From the NCBI RefSeq assembly GCF_041022165.1, contig NZ_CP163302.1:1178001-1242000 (forward strand): a DNA stretch of 64,000 bases. Reading direction: 5' to 3'. The DNA comes from Sinomonas sp. P10A9. GTDB lineage: Bacteria > Actinomycetota > Actinomycetes > Actinomycetales > Micrococcaceae. The translations under genes were made by a program, and so were the position numbers. Positions 43,182-52,500 of the stretch are shown one piece after another (within the stretch, counting starts at the first letter, position 1; every line of letters begins with the position of its first letter). The notes under the pieces are model-generated. The model was not told the origin of the DNA. It ran no database searches and saw only the letters and a program-made list of their open reading frames with translations.

Positions 43182-43534
43182 CGTCACCCCCACCTTTGGA
43201 CTCATCCAGCTGATTCCTCTTGCGCCAATGCCCAAGATTCGCACGCCCTTCTCACACTTTAGGGCGAGAAGGACACGACAACGCATCCCACGAGCCTGGC
43301 ACCCGCCCCCGAGCGGGGGGTCGCCTCGATTCTTGCACCAACCGGGGCAGTGCTGTTCTGGCCTCGGCATAGGGTGCAGGGGCACAAGATCTGGTGGTGG
43401 CTCAACCAATCGGTGCTCGCAACGGCCTCACCATCGTCTGGAGGTAGGCGGATCGGGCGGGCTCGCCGTGCGGCCCCCACATTTCGCTGCCACAGCCAAG
43501 TCAGGGGCGTCGCGCCAGGGCACGACGCCGCTAG
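43182..43534. other. Leader region and right-hand boundary of the defence island
   Basis: This 353-base stretch must hold the promoter of the five-gene minus-strand operon. No gene is supported, and no strong operator palindrome was found. The island ends near 43530, where a truncated VOC gene fragment of host-type composition begins. Confidence 0.4.
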
Positions 43535-43678
43535 CGGTTCCCGCACCTCGCGCTGCGGGTCGCGAGCATCGACCAAGCCGCAGCGACCCTCGAGAGCCGC
43601 GGCGTCGCCGTCGAACGCACGCCCGACGGCGCGCGCCTCACCGACCCGGACGGCCTAGGCATCCTGCTGAGCGCGTAG
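43535..43678 (+). pseudogene. C-terminal stub of a VOC (glyoxalase-fold) protein
   Basis: The 47 codons after an in-frame stop at 43532 encode FPHLALRVASIDQAAATLE, then SRGVAVERTPDGARLTDPDGLGILLSA. This is the standard final beta-alpha-beta-beta half of a vicinal-oxygen-chelate domain. The N-terminal half is missing and no start exists. The gene was probably cut by insertion of the island to its left. Confidence 0.75.
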
Positions 43679-43684
43679 CAGCCG

Positions 43685-44758
43685 TCACCAACCGCCGCGC
43701 GTGGGCGTGTGCCCCTTTCGGGCGTCGTCGGGCATGGCCATCTCGGCCCGCAGGCCCAGGAGCCGGATGGGGCGGCCGGGCTCGATCTCGGCCGCGAGGC
43801 CCAGGGCCCGGGCGAGGATGTCGTCCCGGTCGGAGGTGTCGGGAATCTTCCTCGCGTGGGTCTTGGTGACGAACGGGGCGTACCGGACCTTGAGGGTCAG
43901 GCCGACTACGGGCCGTCCTTCGGCGGCGACATCCTCGAGCACGCGCGCTGTCAGCTCCCTCAGGGCCTCATCCACCTGGGCAGGCTCGGTCAGGTCGCGC
44001 TGGAAAGTGGTCTCGCGGCTGTGCCCGTGGGCAACCCACGGCGTGTCGTCCGCAACGCTGGTGCCGTCCCCGCGCCCGAGCTGCGCATACCAAGGACCCA
44101 TCCTCGGACCGAACTCCAGGACGAGGACCTGGGGATTGGACGCGGCGAGCTCGGCGACCGTGCTGATGCCGAGTTTCGCCAGCCGGCCCGAGACCTTCGG
44201 TCCGACGCCCCACAGGTCCCTGGTGGGCCGGCTGCCCATGACGTCGAGCCAGTTCCCGGCCGTGAGACGGAAGACGCCGGCCGGCTTGCCGAAGCCCGTG
44301 GCGACCTTGGCCCGGACCAGCGTGTCGCCGATGCCCACGCTGCAATGCAGCCGCGTCCGCTCCAGGACGGCGGCTTGGATCTGCCGGGCGTAGGCCTCCG
44401 GATCCTCCGTCTCAATGCCCACGAACGCCTCGTCCCAGCCGAGGACCTGCACAACGGCGCCGCGCTGTGCGCGCAGGGTGGCCATCACCTCCTCAGACGC
44501 CGCGAGGTAGGCCTCCTGGTCCACGGGCAGGATCACCGCGTCGGGCACCTTCCGGGCCGCGACACGCAAGGGCATTCCCGAACCCACCCCGAAAGCCCGG
44601 GCCTCGTAGGACGCCGTCGAGACCACAGCTCGTTCCGTGGGGTCGCCGCGGCCGCCGACGATGATCGGCTTGCCCGCAAGCTCCGGCCGCCGCAGCACCT
44701 CGACCGCCGCGATGAACTGGTCGAGGTCCACGTGCAGCACCCACCGGATTGCGCTCAC
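43685..44758 (-). CDS. dinB: DNA polymerase IV (Y-family)
   Basis: 357 residues from GTG 44758. The catalytic palm shows HVDLDQFIAAVE (Asp 10 and 12) and GWDEAFVGI with the paired DE. The steric-gate region is ERAVVSTASYEARAFGVGSGM. The helix-hairpin-helix region DLWGVGPKVSGRLAKLGI and a little-finger domain follow. It performs error-prone translesion synthesis. It lacks an evident beta-clamp motif at the Thr/Arg-rich tail. It lies 6 bases past the VOC stub in opposite orientation and belongs to the host backbone. Confidence 0.9.
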   Translation of the reverse strand: MSAIRWVLHVDLDQFIAAVEVLRRPELAGKPIIVGGRGDPTERAVVSTASYEARAFGVGSGMPLRVAARKVPDAVILPVDQEAYLAASEEVMATLRAQRGAVVQVLGWDEAFVGIETEDPEAYARQIQAAVLERTRLHCSVGIGDTLVRAKVATGFGKPAGVFRLTAGNWLDVMGSRPTRDLWGVGPKVSGRLAKLGISTVAELAASNPQVLVLEFGPRMGPWYAQLGRGDGTSVADDTPWVAHGHSRETTFQRDLTEPAQVDEALRELTARVLEDVAAEGRPVVGLTLKVRYAPFVTKTHARKIPDTSDRDDILARALGLAAEIEPGRPIRLLGLRAEMAMPDDARKGHTPTRGGW

Positions 44759-44810
44759 CCCACCAGTTTGCCCGAAAGAACACCAGCGCCCTGGGCCTCG
44801 GCGGGGAACG

Positions 44811-45560
44811 TCACCGTACGTCCATGAGGGCGAGCAGCGCGTCGGCGACCTCGGCCGGCCGGGTGAGGATCGACGCGTGGCTCCCGCCGATCTCCGTGAA
44901 CGTGCGGCCGGGCAGGCGCTCGGCGAAGGGCGGAGGCCAGGGTGCATCGGCCGCGACCATTGCCAGGTCCTCCCGCGAGCCGACATAGGCGAGCGGCACG
45001 CCGAGCGCCGCATAGTCGACGTCGGCCGCCGGGTCCGTGAGCGTGGCGAACGGGTGCGGGGTCAGGAGGCTGTGGACGAGCTCCTGGACTTCGGCCACGG
45101 CGTCCTGCATGAACACGGCCTTCCAGAGCTCGAGCGGCACCGTCGTCGTGTTGTCCACCGAGGCGGCGGCGCGCTGCGCGTACATGGCGGCCGCGCGCTC
45201 GGGGATGAGCGAGACCATAGACTCGCCGGCCAGGGGCACGAACGCGTTGATGTAGACGAGCCGCACGATCCTGTCTGCCAGGCGCGGCGCGGCGGCCGAA
45301 AGGAGGAATCCTCCCCAGCTGTGCCCGACGAGGGCCACGTTCCGGAGGTCGTGCCGCTCGACGTACGCGACGAGCGCGTCCACGGCGTCCGCGAGCCCGA
45401 CGCCGGTCGGGTCGTCGCCCGGGGCGAGACCCGGCGACGTCGGCGCGTGCACGGCGTGCCCCGCAGCCTCGAGCCTCGCCGCGGCGGGCCGCCACCCCCA
45501 GCCTCCATGCCACGCGCCGTGCACCAGGACGAACGTCTCGGCCGTGTCGGGAGCACCCAT
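44811..45560 (-). CDS. Alpha/beta hydrolase
   Basis: A 249-residue hydrolase. FVLVHGAWHGGWGW is the oxyanion region, VGHSWGGF the nucleophile elbow (Ser in GHSWG), and GGSHASILT gives the catalytic His. LTDPAADVDYAALGVPLAYV precedes the acid. The HGAWHGGW form is typical of salicylate esterase/acetone-cyanohydrin-type hydrolases. The natural substrate is unknown. It is divergent from the FAD oxidase gene. Confidence 0.85.
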   Translation of the reverse strand: MGAPDTAETFVLVHGAWHGGWGWRPAAARLEAAGHAVHAPTSPGLAPGDDPTGVGLADAVDALVAYVERHDLRNVALVGHSWGGFLLSAAAPRLADRIVRLVYINAFVPLAGESMVSLIPERAAAMYAQRAAASVDNTTTVPLELWKAVFMQDAVAEVQELVHSLLTPHPFATLTDPAADVDYAALGVPLAYVGSREDLAMVAADAPWPPPFAERLPGRTFTEIGGSHASILTRPAEVADALLALMDVR

Positions 45561-45627
45561 GTCGGGAGCCTAGCCCCGCGGCGCGCGCGGTGAGAATGGG
45601 CGGCGCGGGCTTCGGTAGAGTCCTGAC

Positions 45628-47040
45628 ATGCAGCCCACCGCCGCCAGCCTCGCCGACGCCCTGCCCGAGGGGAGGGTTCTGACGGCGGAGGCCTCGTTCG
45701 CCGGGTACCTCCACGACGAGGGGGAGTGGGCCATCTACGGGACGCCACACGCCGTCGTCCGGCCGGAGTCCGCCGAGGAGGTGGCCGCGGTGGTGCGCTG
45801 GTGCGTGGAGACAGGCACGCCGCTCGTGCCGCGCGGCGCGGGGACCGGACTCTCGGGTGGGGCCAACGCGATCGAGGGCTGCGTCATCGTCTCGTTCGAG
45901 CGGATGAACGCGGTCCTCGAGGTCAACGAGGCCGAGCGCTGGGCACGCGTCCAGCCGGGCGTGGTCAACGACGACCTGCGCGCCCACGTCGCGCGGCACG
46001 GCCTCTGGTACCCGCCGGACCCGGCTTCGTCGCCGTGGTCCACGATCGGCGGCAACGTCGCGACCAACGCGGGCGGGATGTGCTGCGTCAAGTACGGCGT
46101 GACCCGCGACTACGTCCTGGAGCTCGAGGTCGTGACCGGCACGGGGGAGATCACGAGGCTCGGCCATCGGACAGCCAAGGGCGTTGCCGGGTATGACCTC
46201 GCGGGTCTGATCGTGGGCTCGGAGGGGACGCTCGCCGTCGTGACCGAGATCGTGGTGCGGCTGCGGCCCCTGCCGCCAGCGCCCATCACGGTGGCGGGGA
46301 TGTTCGACTCGCTCGTGGACGCGGGGCGGGCCGTCGCGCTCGTCGCAGAATCCGGGATCAGCCCGTCCGTGCTCGAGCTCGTGGACCATCACTGCCTCAA
46401 GGCCGTGGACGACTGGAAGCACATGGGCCTCTCCACTGACGCGAACGCCGTGCTCATCGGCCGCACCGATGCCCCCGGCGAGCAGGGAGCGTTCGAGGCT
46501 GCCGAGCTGGCGCGCTGCTTCGAGGAGGCCGGGGCGAGTGTCGCCGCCGTCTCCGCCGACGAGCAGGAATCCGAGGCGCTGTACGCCGCCCGCCGACTCG
46601 CCTACCCGGCCCTCGAGCGGCTGGGACCAGTCCTCACCGAGGACGTCTGCGTTCCCAAGGCCAAGGTCCCCGAGGTCCTCGCCCGAATCGAGGAGATTGC
46701 CGCTGCCCACAGCGTGCTCATCGCCAACATCGCCCACGCCGGGGACGGCAACCTCCACCCGCTCATCATCACGACGCCCGGCGACGATGCGGCCAAAGCC
46801 CGGGCGCATGAGGCCTTCACCGAGATCATCGACGCCGCTCTCGCTGCCGGCGGGACGGTGAGCGGCGAGCATGGCGTCGGGACCCTCAAGCTCGACGGGC
46901 TACGCAAGGAGCTCTCGCCCGTCAGCCTGGCTCTGCACCACGCCGTGAAGAACGCGCTGGACCCGCACGGCATCCTCAACCCAGGCCGGGCGATCCCGCC
47001 GCTTGGCATCGTCATCCTGCAAGCGCGCGAGCCCTACTGA
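45628..47040 (+). CDS. FAD-linked glycolate/D-lactate oxidase (GlcD-like)
   Basis: A 470-residue FAD-binding PCMH enzyme. VPRGAGTGLSGGA is the FAD pyrophosphate loop; STIGGNVATNAGGMCCVKYG and GVAGYDLAGLIVGSEGTLAV complete the PCMH domain. The C-terminal FAD-oxidase domain has NIAHAGDGNLHP and GTVSGEHGVGTLK with the catalytic-site His residues. It oxidises 2-hydroxy acids such as glycolate or D-lactate, passing electrons to the quinone pool. No GlcE/GlcF partners adjoin, so it may be a single-subunit D-lactate-type enzyme. Only 9 bases separate it from the patatin gene. Confidence 0.87.
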   Translation: MQPTAASLADALPEGRVLTAEASFAGYLHDEGEWAIYGTPHAVVRPESAEEVAAVVRWCVETGTPLVPRGAGTGLSGGANAIEGCVIVSFERMNAVLEVNEAERWARVQPGVVNDDLRAHVARHGLWYPPDPASSPWSTIGGNVATNAGGMCCVKYGVTRDYVLELEVVTGTGEITRLGHRTAKGVAGYDLAGLIVGSEGTLAVVTEIVVRLRPLPPAPITVAGMFDSLVDAGRAVALVAESGISPSVLELVDHHCLKAVDDWKHMGLSTDANAVLIGRTDAPGEQGAFEAAELARCFEEAGASVAAVSADEQESEALYAARRLAYPALERLGPVLTEDVCVPKAKVPEVLARIEEIAAAHSVLIANIAHAGDGNLHPLIITTPGDDAAKARAHEAFTEIIDAALAAGGTVSGEHGVGTLKLDGLRKELSPVSLALHHAVKNALDPHGILNPGRAIPPLGIVILQAREPY

Positions 47041-47049
47041 GGAGAACGC

Positions 47050-47907
47050 ATGATTTCAACGAAGAGCGCCCTGGTACTCGCCGGCGGCGGTGTGGCGGGA
47101 ATCGCCTGGGAGACGGGTTTTCTCCTCGGCCTCCAGGACGAGGCGCCCATCCTGGTCCAGCGTCTCCTGACCCACTCGACGACTTTGATCGGGACCTCTG
47201 CGGGGTCGACGGTCGCCGCCCAGATCTCCTCCGGAGAGAGCCTCCAAGGACTTTTCGACCGGCAGATCGCGGCGACGACGACGGAGCTCAGCGCCACGAT
47301 CGACCTCGCGCAGTTGGGCGGCATGATCGCGGACGCAACAAACAACGCGGCCTCGGCCGTGCAGGTGCGGCAACGGTTGGGCACGCTCGCCCTCAAGGCG
47401 GACACCCCACCCGCGGCCATGCGCCGCGCCGTCATCGAGGCGCGGTTGACGACGCACGAGTGGTCGGGCTGGCCGCTGCTCATCCCCGCCGTCGACACGA
47501 GCACCGGCGAGCTCCGGGTGTTCGACAGAACGTCTGGAACGAATCTGGTGGACGTCGTGGCGGCGAGCTGCGCGGTCCCCGGGGTTTGGCCGCCGGTCGA
47601 AATCGAGGGACGCCTCTACATGGACGGCGGAGCGAGGTCATTGGCCAACGCGGACCTTGCGGCAGGCGCAGAGCAAGTCCTGATCCTCGTTCCATCGCCT
47701 GCGGAAACCCCCTTGGGCGTCGCCGTCCCAGACGAACAGCTGCGTGATCTGGATCCTGCCCAGGTCCTCATGATCAATGCGGATGCCGCGTCGCAGGAGG
47801 CAATGGGTGCCAATCCGCTGGATCCCGAGGCGCGTATTCCCGCAGCTCGAGCCGGCCGAGACCAGGGCCGCCGCGTCGCAGCGGAGATCGACGCCTTCTG
47901 GAGCTGA
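47050..47907 (+). CDS. Patatin-like phospholipase
   Basis: A 285-residue lipid acyl hydrolase. The glycine-rich oxyanion motif is LAGGGVAGIAWE, the nucleophile Ser is in GTSAGS near residue 58, and the catalytic Asp is in MDGGARS near 198. This matches bacterial patatins that hydrolyse phospholipid or glycerolipid esters. GAGGAGAACGC precedes the ATG and the gene follows the FAD oxidase closely, so it is co-transcribed. A strong bidirectional hairpin ends the unit. Confidence 0.87.
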   Translation: MISTKSALVLAGGGVAGIAWETGFLLGLQDEAPILVQRLLTHSTTLIGTSAGSTVAAQISSGESLQGLFDRQIAATTTELSATIDLAQLGGMIADATNNAASAVQVRQRLGTLALKADTPPAAMRRAVIEARLTTHEWSGWPLLIPAVDTSTGELRVFDRTSGTNLVDVVAASCAVPGVWPPVEIEGRLYMDGGARSLANADLAAGAEQVLILVPSPAETPLGVAVPDEQLRDLDPAQVLMINADAASQEAMGANPLDPEARIPAARAGRDQGRRVAAEIDAFWS

Positions 47908-48038
47908 AGTCAGGGCAGGCGTGCCTGTGCGTGACCGCTCGGGATCGGGCGACGTTGCTGGTGCTCCACGACGCCGTCATCGCCTGGGCTTGATGTGGGC
48001 CGCCTGCGCGGTGGGCGGGTCGTGGGGGCGGTTCCGCC

Positions 48039-48072
48039 AAGTAACGCCATGGTGAGCGTCATGGCGTTACTT
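48039..48072. terminator. Bidirectional intrinsic terminator-like hairpin
   Basis: AAGTAACGCCATG, an 8-base loop, then CATGGCGTTACTT: perfect 13-base arms. It sits between the patatin gene (plus) and the broken addA tail (minus), where convergent transcripts should end. Confidence 0.8.
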
Positions 48073-48268
48073 CTCGACAGGATGGGTCTGGTCCAGTGGG
48101 CCGCTGACCTCGAACACCTTGCCGCGCGCCGGAAGGTGCATGAGGATCCTCTGGACAGGCCTGCCTGTCGCGGCCTCCACGGCGCGCTGGTAGGCATCCA
48201 TCTGGCCCAGGTAGTGGGCGCGGATGTGTCCCTCGGGGTCGTTGCCGGGGTACGTCTTGTGGTCCACT
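48067..48268 (-). pseudogene. Detached 3' end of the addA-like gene
   Basis: About 55 codons repeat the extreme C-terminus of the helicase-nuclease at 49574 (DHKTYPGNDPEGHIRAHYLG, then QRILMHLPARGKVFEV), then diverge to a different stop. The match covers roughly 48095-48268 and stops within a few bases of the EVE-HNH stop codon. It is probably the original gene end, displaced when the EVE-HNH gene was inserted. Confidence 0.85.
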
Positions 48269-48272
48269 TTGG

Positions 48273-49552
48273 CTATAGCTGGGCCTGAGGAACCGCTGAC
48301 CGGTTCGCATGCCAGTTCCGGTGGAATTCGAAGTTCCTCGTTGTAGCTTCAGAGAATGCGAGGCAGCAGGCGCCGTCGAGGTCGCTCAATGCGGCCGACA
48401 ACCCGGCGAACTCGGTGGCGGCAGCGCGTACGTTACCCTCGTCGTCAACTCTCAGGTACCCATTTTCAAAGAGGGAATCGCAACCGAGCGTGCATGTGAG
48501 CATTGCTGCTGCGCCGAAGTCGAGCCGTTCCACGTCGGTGCACTCTGATCGGCGCTTGATGTGCGCTGCCACCAGTAGATCCTTCGGCAGGACCTTGCCG
48601 CAAATCGCACACTGCGGCCCGTAGTCGGCGAGAAGTTGCATCCGGAGGAACTGCTGCTCAGCCCGTTCGCACCTGGCGCGGATCACGTCAGTGGACTGCG
48701 GCATAAGAGCCCCGCGCGGCAGCGAGCTGGCACCTTCAGAGGAGCCTTCCGGACCGCGAACCATCTCGGAACCTCTGCTGAGATAACCCGCGAGCGGGCC
48801 GCCAATTGCGGCCGGGACCGGAGAGATGTAGACGCGTCCAACTTTCCTCGACTTATTGATCGGTCCTACACCCGGGGGAAAAAGTTCCGCGAGCCGATCG
48901 ATACTGATCTCCATGTCGACCACAACTGGCTCAACGAGGACAAGGGTTCCATCCAAGTCACCCGTGTAGGCATGTGGGCGCTGGGCCTCGACTCCGTTCG
49001 ACACCACCCGGCTCAAAGCTTGGAACTTCTTCGCGGCGTAATGGAACACAACGTCTCCGGGCTCCATGTAGTGCAGTGCCTGCCAGTCGGCGTGTCCAGG
49101 GTGCCCGTCAGAGCGAACATGCGGAGCCCATAGTGATCCCTGTGCGACGACGTCGTCGTATAGTTCTCGTTCTGATTCACCCACCAGTACTTGGGGCGTC
49201 CAGGATCTGAGAGAGGAGGGTTGGCCGAAATATGCAGTCCTGGCACGTTCAGAAGATCGTCAGCGTCGGCCCAAGGTATATCGCAGGCGTCGAGGATACC
49301 CGTCGTCGCGACCCCGCCCGAGAAGTCTGATGACGTGAGCACCATCGGAGGATCTAGATGGGCCGCCGCGGCGGCGACCAGAGCATTGCCATCTAGGTGG
49401 TGCCCAGCGGCAATTGCGACGAGCTTTGTTGCCGGACCAAGGCCATACTTCCGCCGGAGTCCCGCGCGGCCATGCACCGCAGCCTCAGCGACGGCTTGGG
49501 TCATTGCCGAGCGCAGCTCGGATTCTTTGTATTTCCCGAAGAACGTTGACAT
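48273..49552 (-). pseudogene. EVE-HNH modification-dependent endonuclease, split by a frameshift
   Basis: Two overlapping frames form one gene. The first (ATG 49552, AAGGAG ahead) encodes an N-terminal domain and the start of an EVE domain (PKYWWVNQNE). The second resumes with ELYDDVVAQGSLWAPH, then ALHYMEPGDVVFHYA, and ends in an HNH domain (CAICGKVL, VAAHIKRRSE, LFENGYL). Joining them near 49165 by adding one base gives a continuous EVE domain. EVE-HNH enzymes such as VcaM4I cut DNA with modified cytosine. The gene is inactive as read, unless the frameshift is a sequencing error or is programmed. Confidence 0.75.
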
Positions 49553-49573
49553 TGTCGTCTCCTTGGTGCCGAC

Positions 49574-52500
49574 TCAGGCCATCTGGGTGATCTCGAACAC
49601 CTTGCCGAGCGCCGGGAGGTGCATGAGGATCCTCTGGACCGGCCTACCAGTTGCGGCCTCGACGGCCCGCTGGTAGGCGTCCATCTGGCCCAGGTAATGG
49701 GCGCGGATGTGTCCCTCGGGGTCGTTTCCGGGGTAGGTCTTGTGGTCCACGAGCACGAACCCGTCCGGCCCTTCGAGCAGCAGGTCGATCCAGCCCTCCA
49801 TGGTCTGGCCGTTCGGCCGCCAGCCGATCGCCGCCTCGCGGTGGCGGTTCCAGCCGGGGAACTCGTCGTCGAGCCACGCCTCGAAGCGCTCGCCTGCCGT
49901 CGTGAGGAGCTGCGCGCTCACGGTGTGGGAGACGCCCCAGCGGTCCACGAGTCGCTCGGCCAGGCGAGTGCGATCCGATTCGTCGAGCGCTCGGAAGTGC
50001 GTGCCGAGGTACGCGTGGACCGCGCTGCCCACGGCGCCCCAGTCCTCGGAGCCATGGGTTGCGAGCGGGGTACCGAGGTGGGCGACTTTGCGGATGGCGG
50101 CAGGGGATCTCGACTCCGCTTCGCTGCGCTCAACCATCGGTGACAGGGCCTCGCTGGCCTTGAGCCTTGCCGGGAGGCGCACGACGGCGGCACCCGCCAC
50201 GGGGGCGTCGACGAACCGCGGCGACCACTCGCCGTCGGGCGCCACGGCTTCAGCAGGCTCGAGGGCGGCCACCCGCGCGGGGACTTTCGTCTCCTGTCCC
50301 ACGACCACCGCCTCCTCGCCGCCGGCCTTCCACCCCACGAGTCCCTCGATGCCGAGGTCGTTGAGCATGCTCGGCGAGCCGTTCTTGGCCGTCAGCACGG
50401 TGGTGTGGGCGGCGCGGGTCATGCCCACGTACATGAGCCGGGCCTGGTTGCGCTGCTCGCGCGCGAGGAACCGAGCGGCGGCCTCGCTCGCCTGCGCCCG
50501 GGCGTCCAGCGGCGACCCGCCGTACGGGAACGGGCTCGGCCACAGCCGGATCCACCGGCCCGCGAGCGGGTCGGCCAGGTCCAGGGCCCGCGTGGCCTCG
50601 ACTCCGGCGCCGAAGGGCCGGGCCTTCGTCTCCTTGTCGAGGCTCTCCATGACCACGACCGGCCACTCGAGGCCCTTGGCCTTGTGATAGGTCAGCAGGT
50701 TCACGACGTCCGGCCCGGCGTTCTCCGCCGACGCGTGCTCGTCCGACGCGAAGAATTCCAGGAACCCGCGCAGTGTCGCCGGCTCCCGCAGCGCGCGGGA
50801 CCGCTCGTAGTACAGTCCCACGGCGCCACGGAAGGCATCCAGGTTCCGCAGCCGACGCTCCGGCGCCGACCAGCCAGCGATGAGCCGCGGCAGCCCCAGC
50901 ACCCCGGTCACGGCCTCGAGCACCTCGGTCGGTGTCGCGGCCATAGCCTGGTCCCGCAGCGCGTCGAGCGCCGCAACGATGGGTACGGCGCGCCATTCGT
51001 CGTGCACGAGCCGCGGCCCCGCAACCACCTCGCCTTCCTTATTCCGCACCTGTTCCCTAGGCACGACGGCGCCGAGCAGCTCCTGCTGCCACATGGAGTG
51101 CGACGGGTGGTCGGGGTGCAGGGCCACGAGCTCCGCCAGCGCAACGGTGTCATACCGGTCCGCGACGTAGGCCATGCCGGCGCGCGTGAGCTGGACCTCG
51201 CGGGCCGTTCCGAGGGATCTGGGGTCGAGGCTCGAGCGGACGCCCAGCTCGTCGAGCGCCTTGGCGAGGGCCGCGACCTCGGCGTTGGTCCGCGTCAGGA
51301 CGGCCACGTCCGAGGCCCGCAGGGGCTGCCCATCCACGGTGAGTCCGCGCCCGAGGAGCTCCCGCACGCCCGCGGCCGTGGCGCGGAGCCGCTCCGGCGC
51401 GTTCGACTGGGCGCGCGTCCACGCCTCGACGCTCCCCGCGTCCCCGGCGTACTGGGCGACCTTCGCAGCGGGCAGCTCGAGGTGCACCGACGCCTCGGTC
51501 ATCCCGTGGCCACCGTTGCCGGCGTCACCGGTGAAAACCCGCTCGAACACCGCATTGGAGAGGTCCACGACGGCCTGCCTCGACCGCCACGTGTGCGAGA
51601 GCTGTTCCCGCCGCTCGGCCGGTACCCGCGCCATGACGGCCTCCATGAGTTCCGGGTCGGTGCCGCGAAACTCGTAGATGGCCTGCTTCGGATCGCCCAC
51701 CCACACGGCGTCCTTCACGAGCGCGCTCAGCTCGAGGAACAGGGCCAGCTGGAGCGGGCTCGTGTCCTGGAACTCGTCCACCACGAGGAACTCGATCCGC
51801 CCGCGGAACGACTCGCGGAACGCCTCGTTGTGCCGTGCGAGCTCGAGGACCTTGGCCTCCTGGTCCACGAAGTCCATGAGCGCGTTCCCGCGCTTGAACT
51901 CCTCGTAGGCGTCGAGGCAGTCCGCCGCGCACGCGAAGACGCCGCGGATGTGCCCCTCGAGGTCCGCGTGGAACGCCCGGTTGGACGGCAGCTCCTCGTG
52001 GATTCGCTTCTTGAGGTCTCCGAAGATGCTCTTGAGTGCCTTCGGCGCGCCCGATCCGAGGAAGCCGCGCCACACCTCCCACGGCGTCGTCTCGACGTCC
52101 TGCGCCTTGGCGATCTTGTCCAGGATCTTGGGGTAGTTCTCGGCAAAGCCCTTGGCAGCGGTGTCCACGGCCTTGCCGTCGACGCCTTCCCCAGTGCCGG
52201 CCAGGCGTTCTGCCACGGCTCGCAGCGCGTGCAGCTCCCGGAACCACTCGGCCCGGCTGTCCTCGGCCGGGTCGTCGAGCAGGGCCCGGAACCCGGCCCA
52301 CGAGGCGTCCGCACACCTGCGCACCTCGTTCGGAGACAGCAGGTTGGTCCGGGCCAGGTTCACGACCCGCTGGACCGTGTCCTCCCACGACTCCACCTGG
52401 TATTCGCCGGACTGGTCCGGGTGCGTGCCCATGCGGCGCGCGATCGGCGCGAGCGTCTCGGCATGGTCCGCCCGGACCTCGTCGGTGGCGAGCTTGAACA

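Noticed and set aside
33652..43205. Search for a DrmC-type PLD nuclease in the island
   Set aside because: No HxK motif pair typical of PLD nucleases was found in any of the five proteins, so drmC was not called.
27311..43205. Prophage or integrative element
   Set aside because: No integrase, portal, terminase, relaxase or replication gene is present.
44755..46872. A 705-codon minus-strand frame over the FAD oxidase and hydrolase genes
   Set aside because: It is a shadow of the real plus-strand oxidase and runs out of frame with the hydrolase; composition is low complexity.
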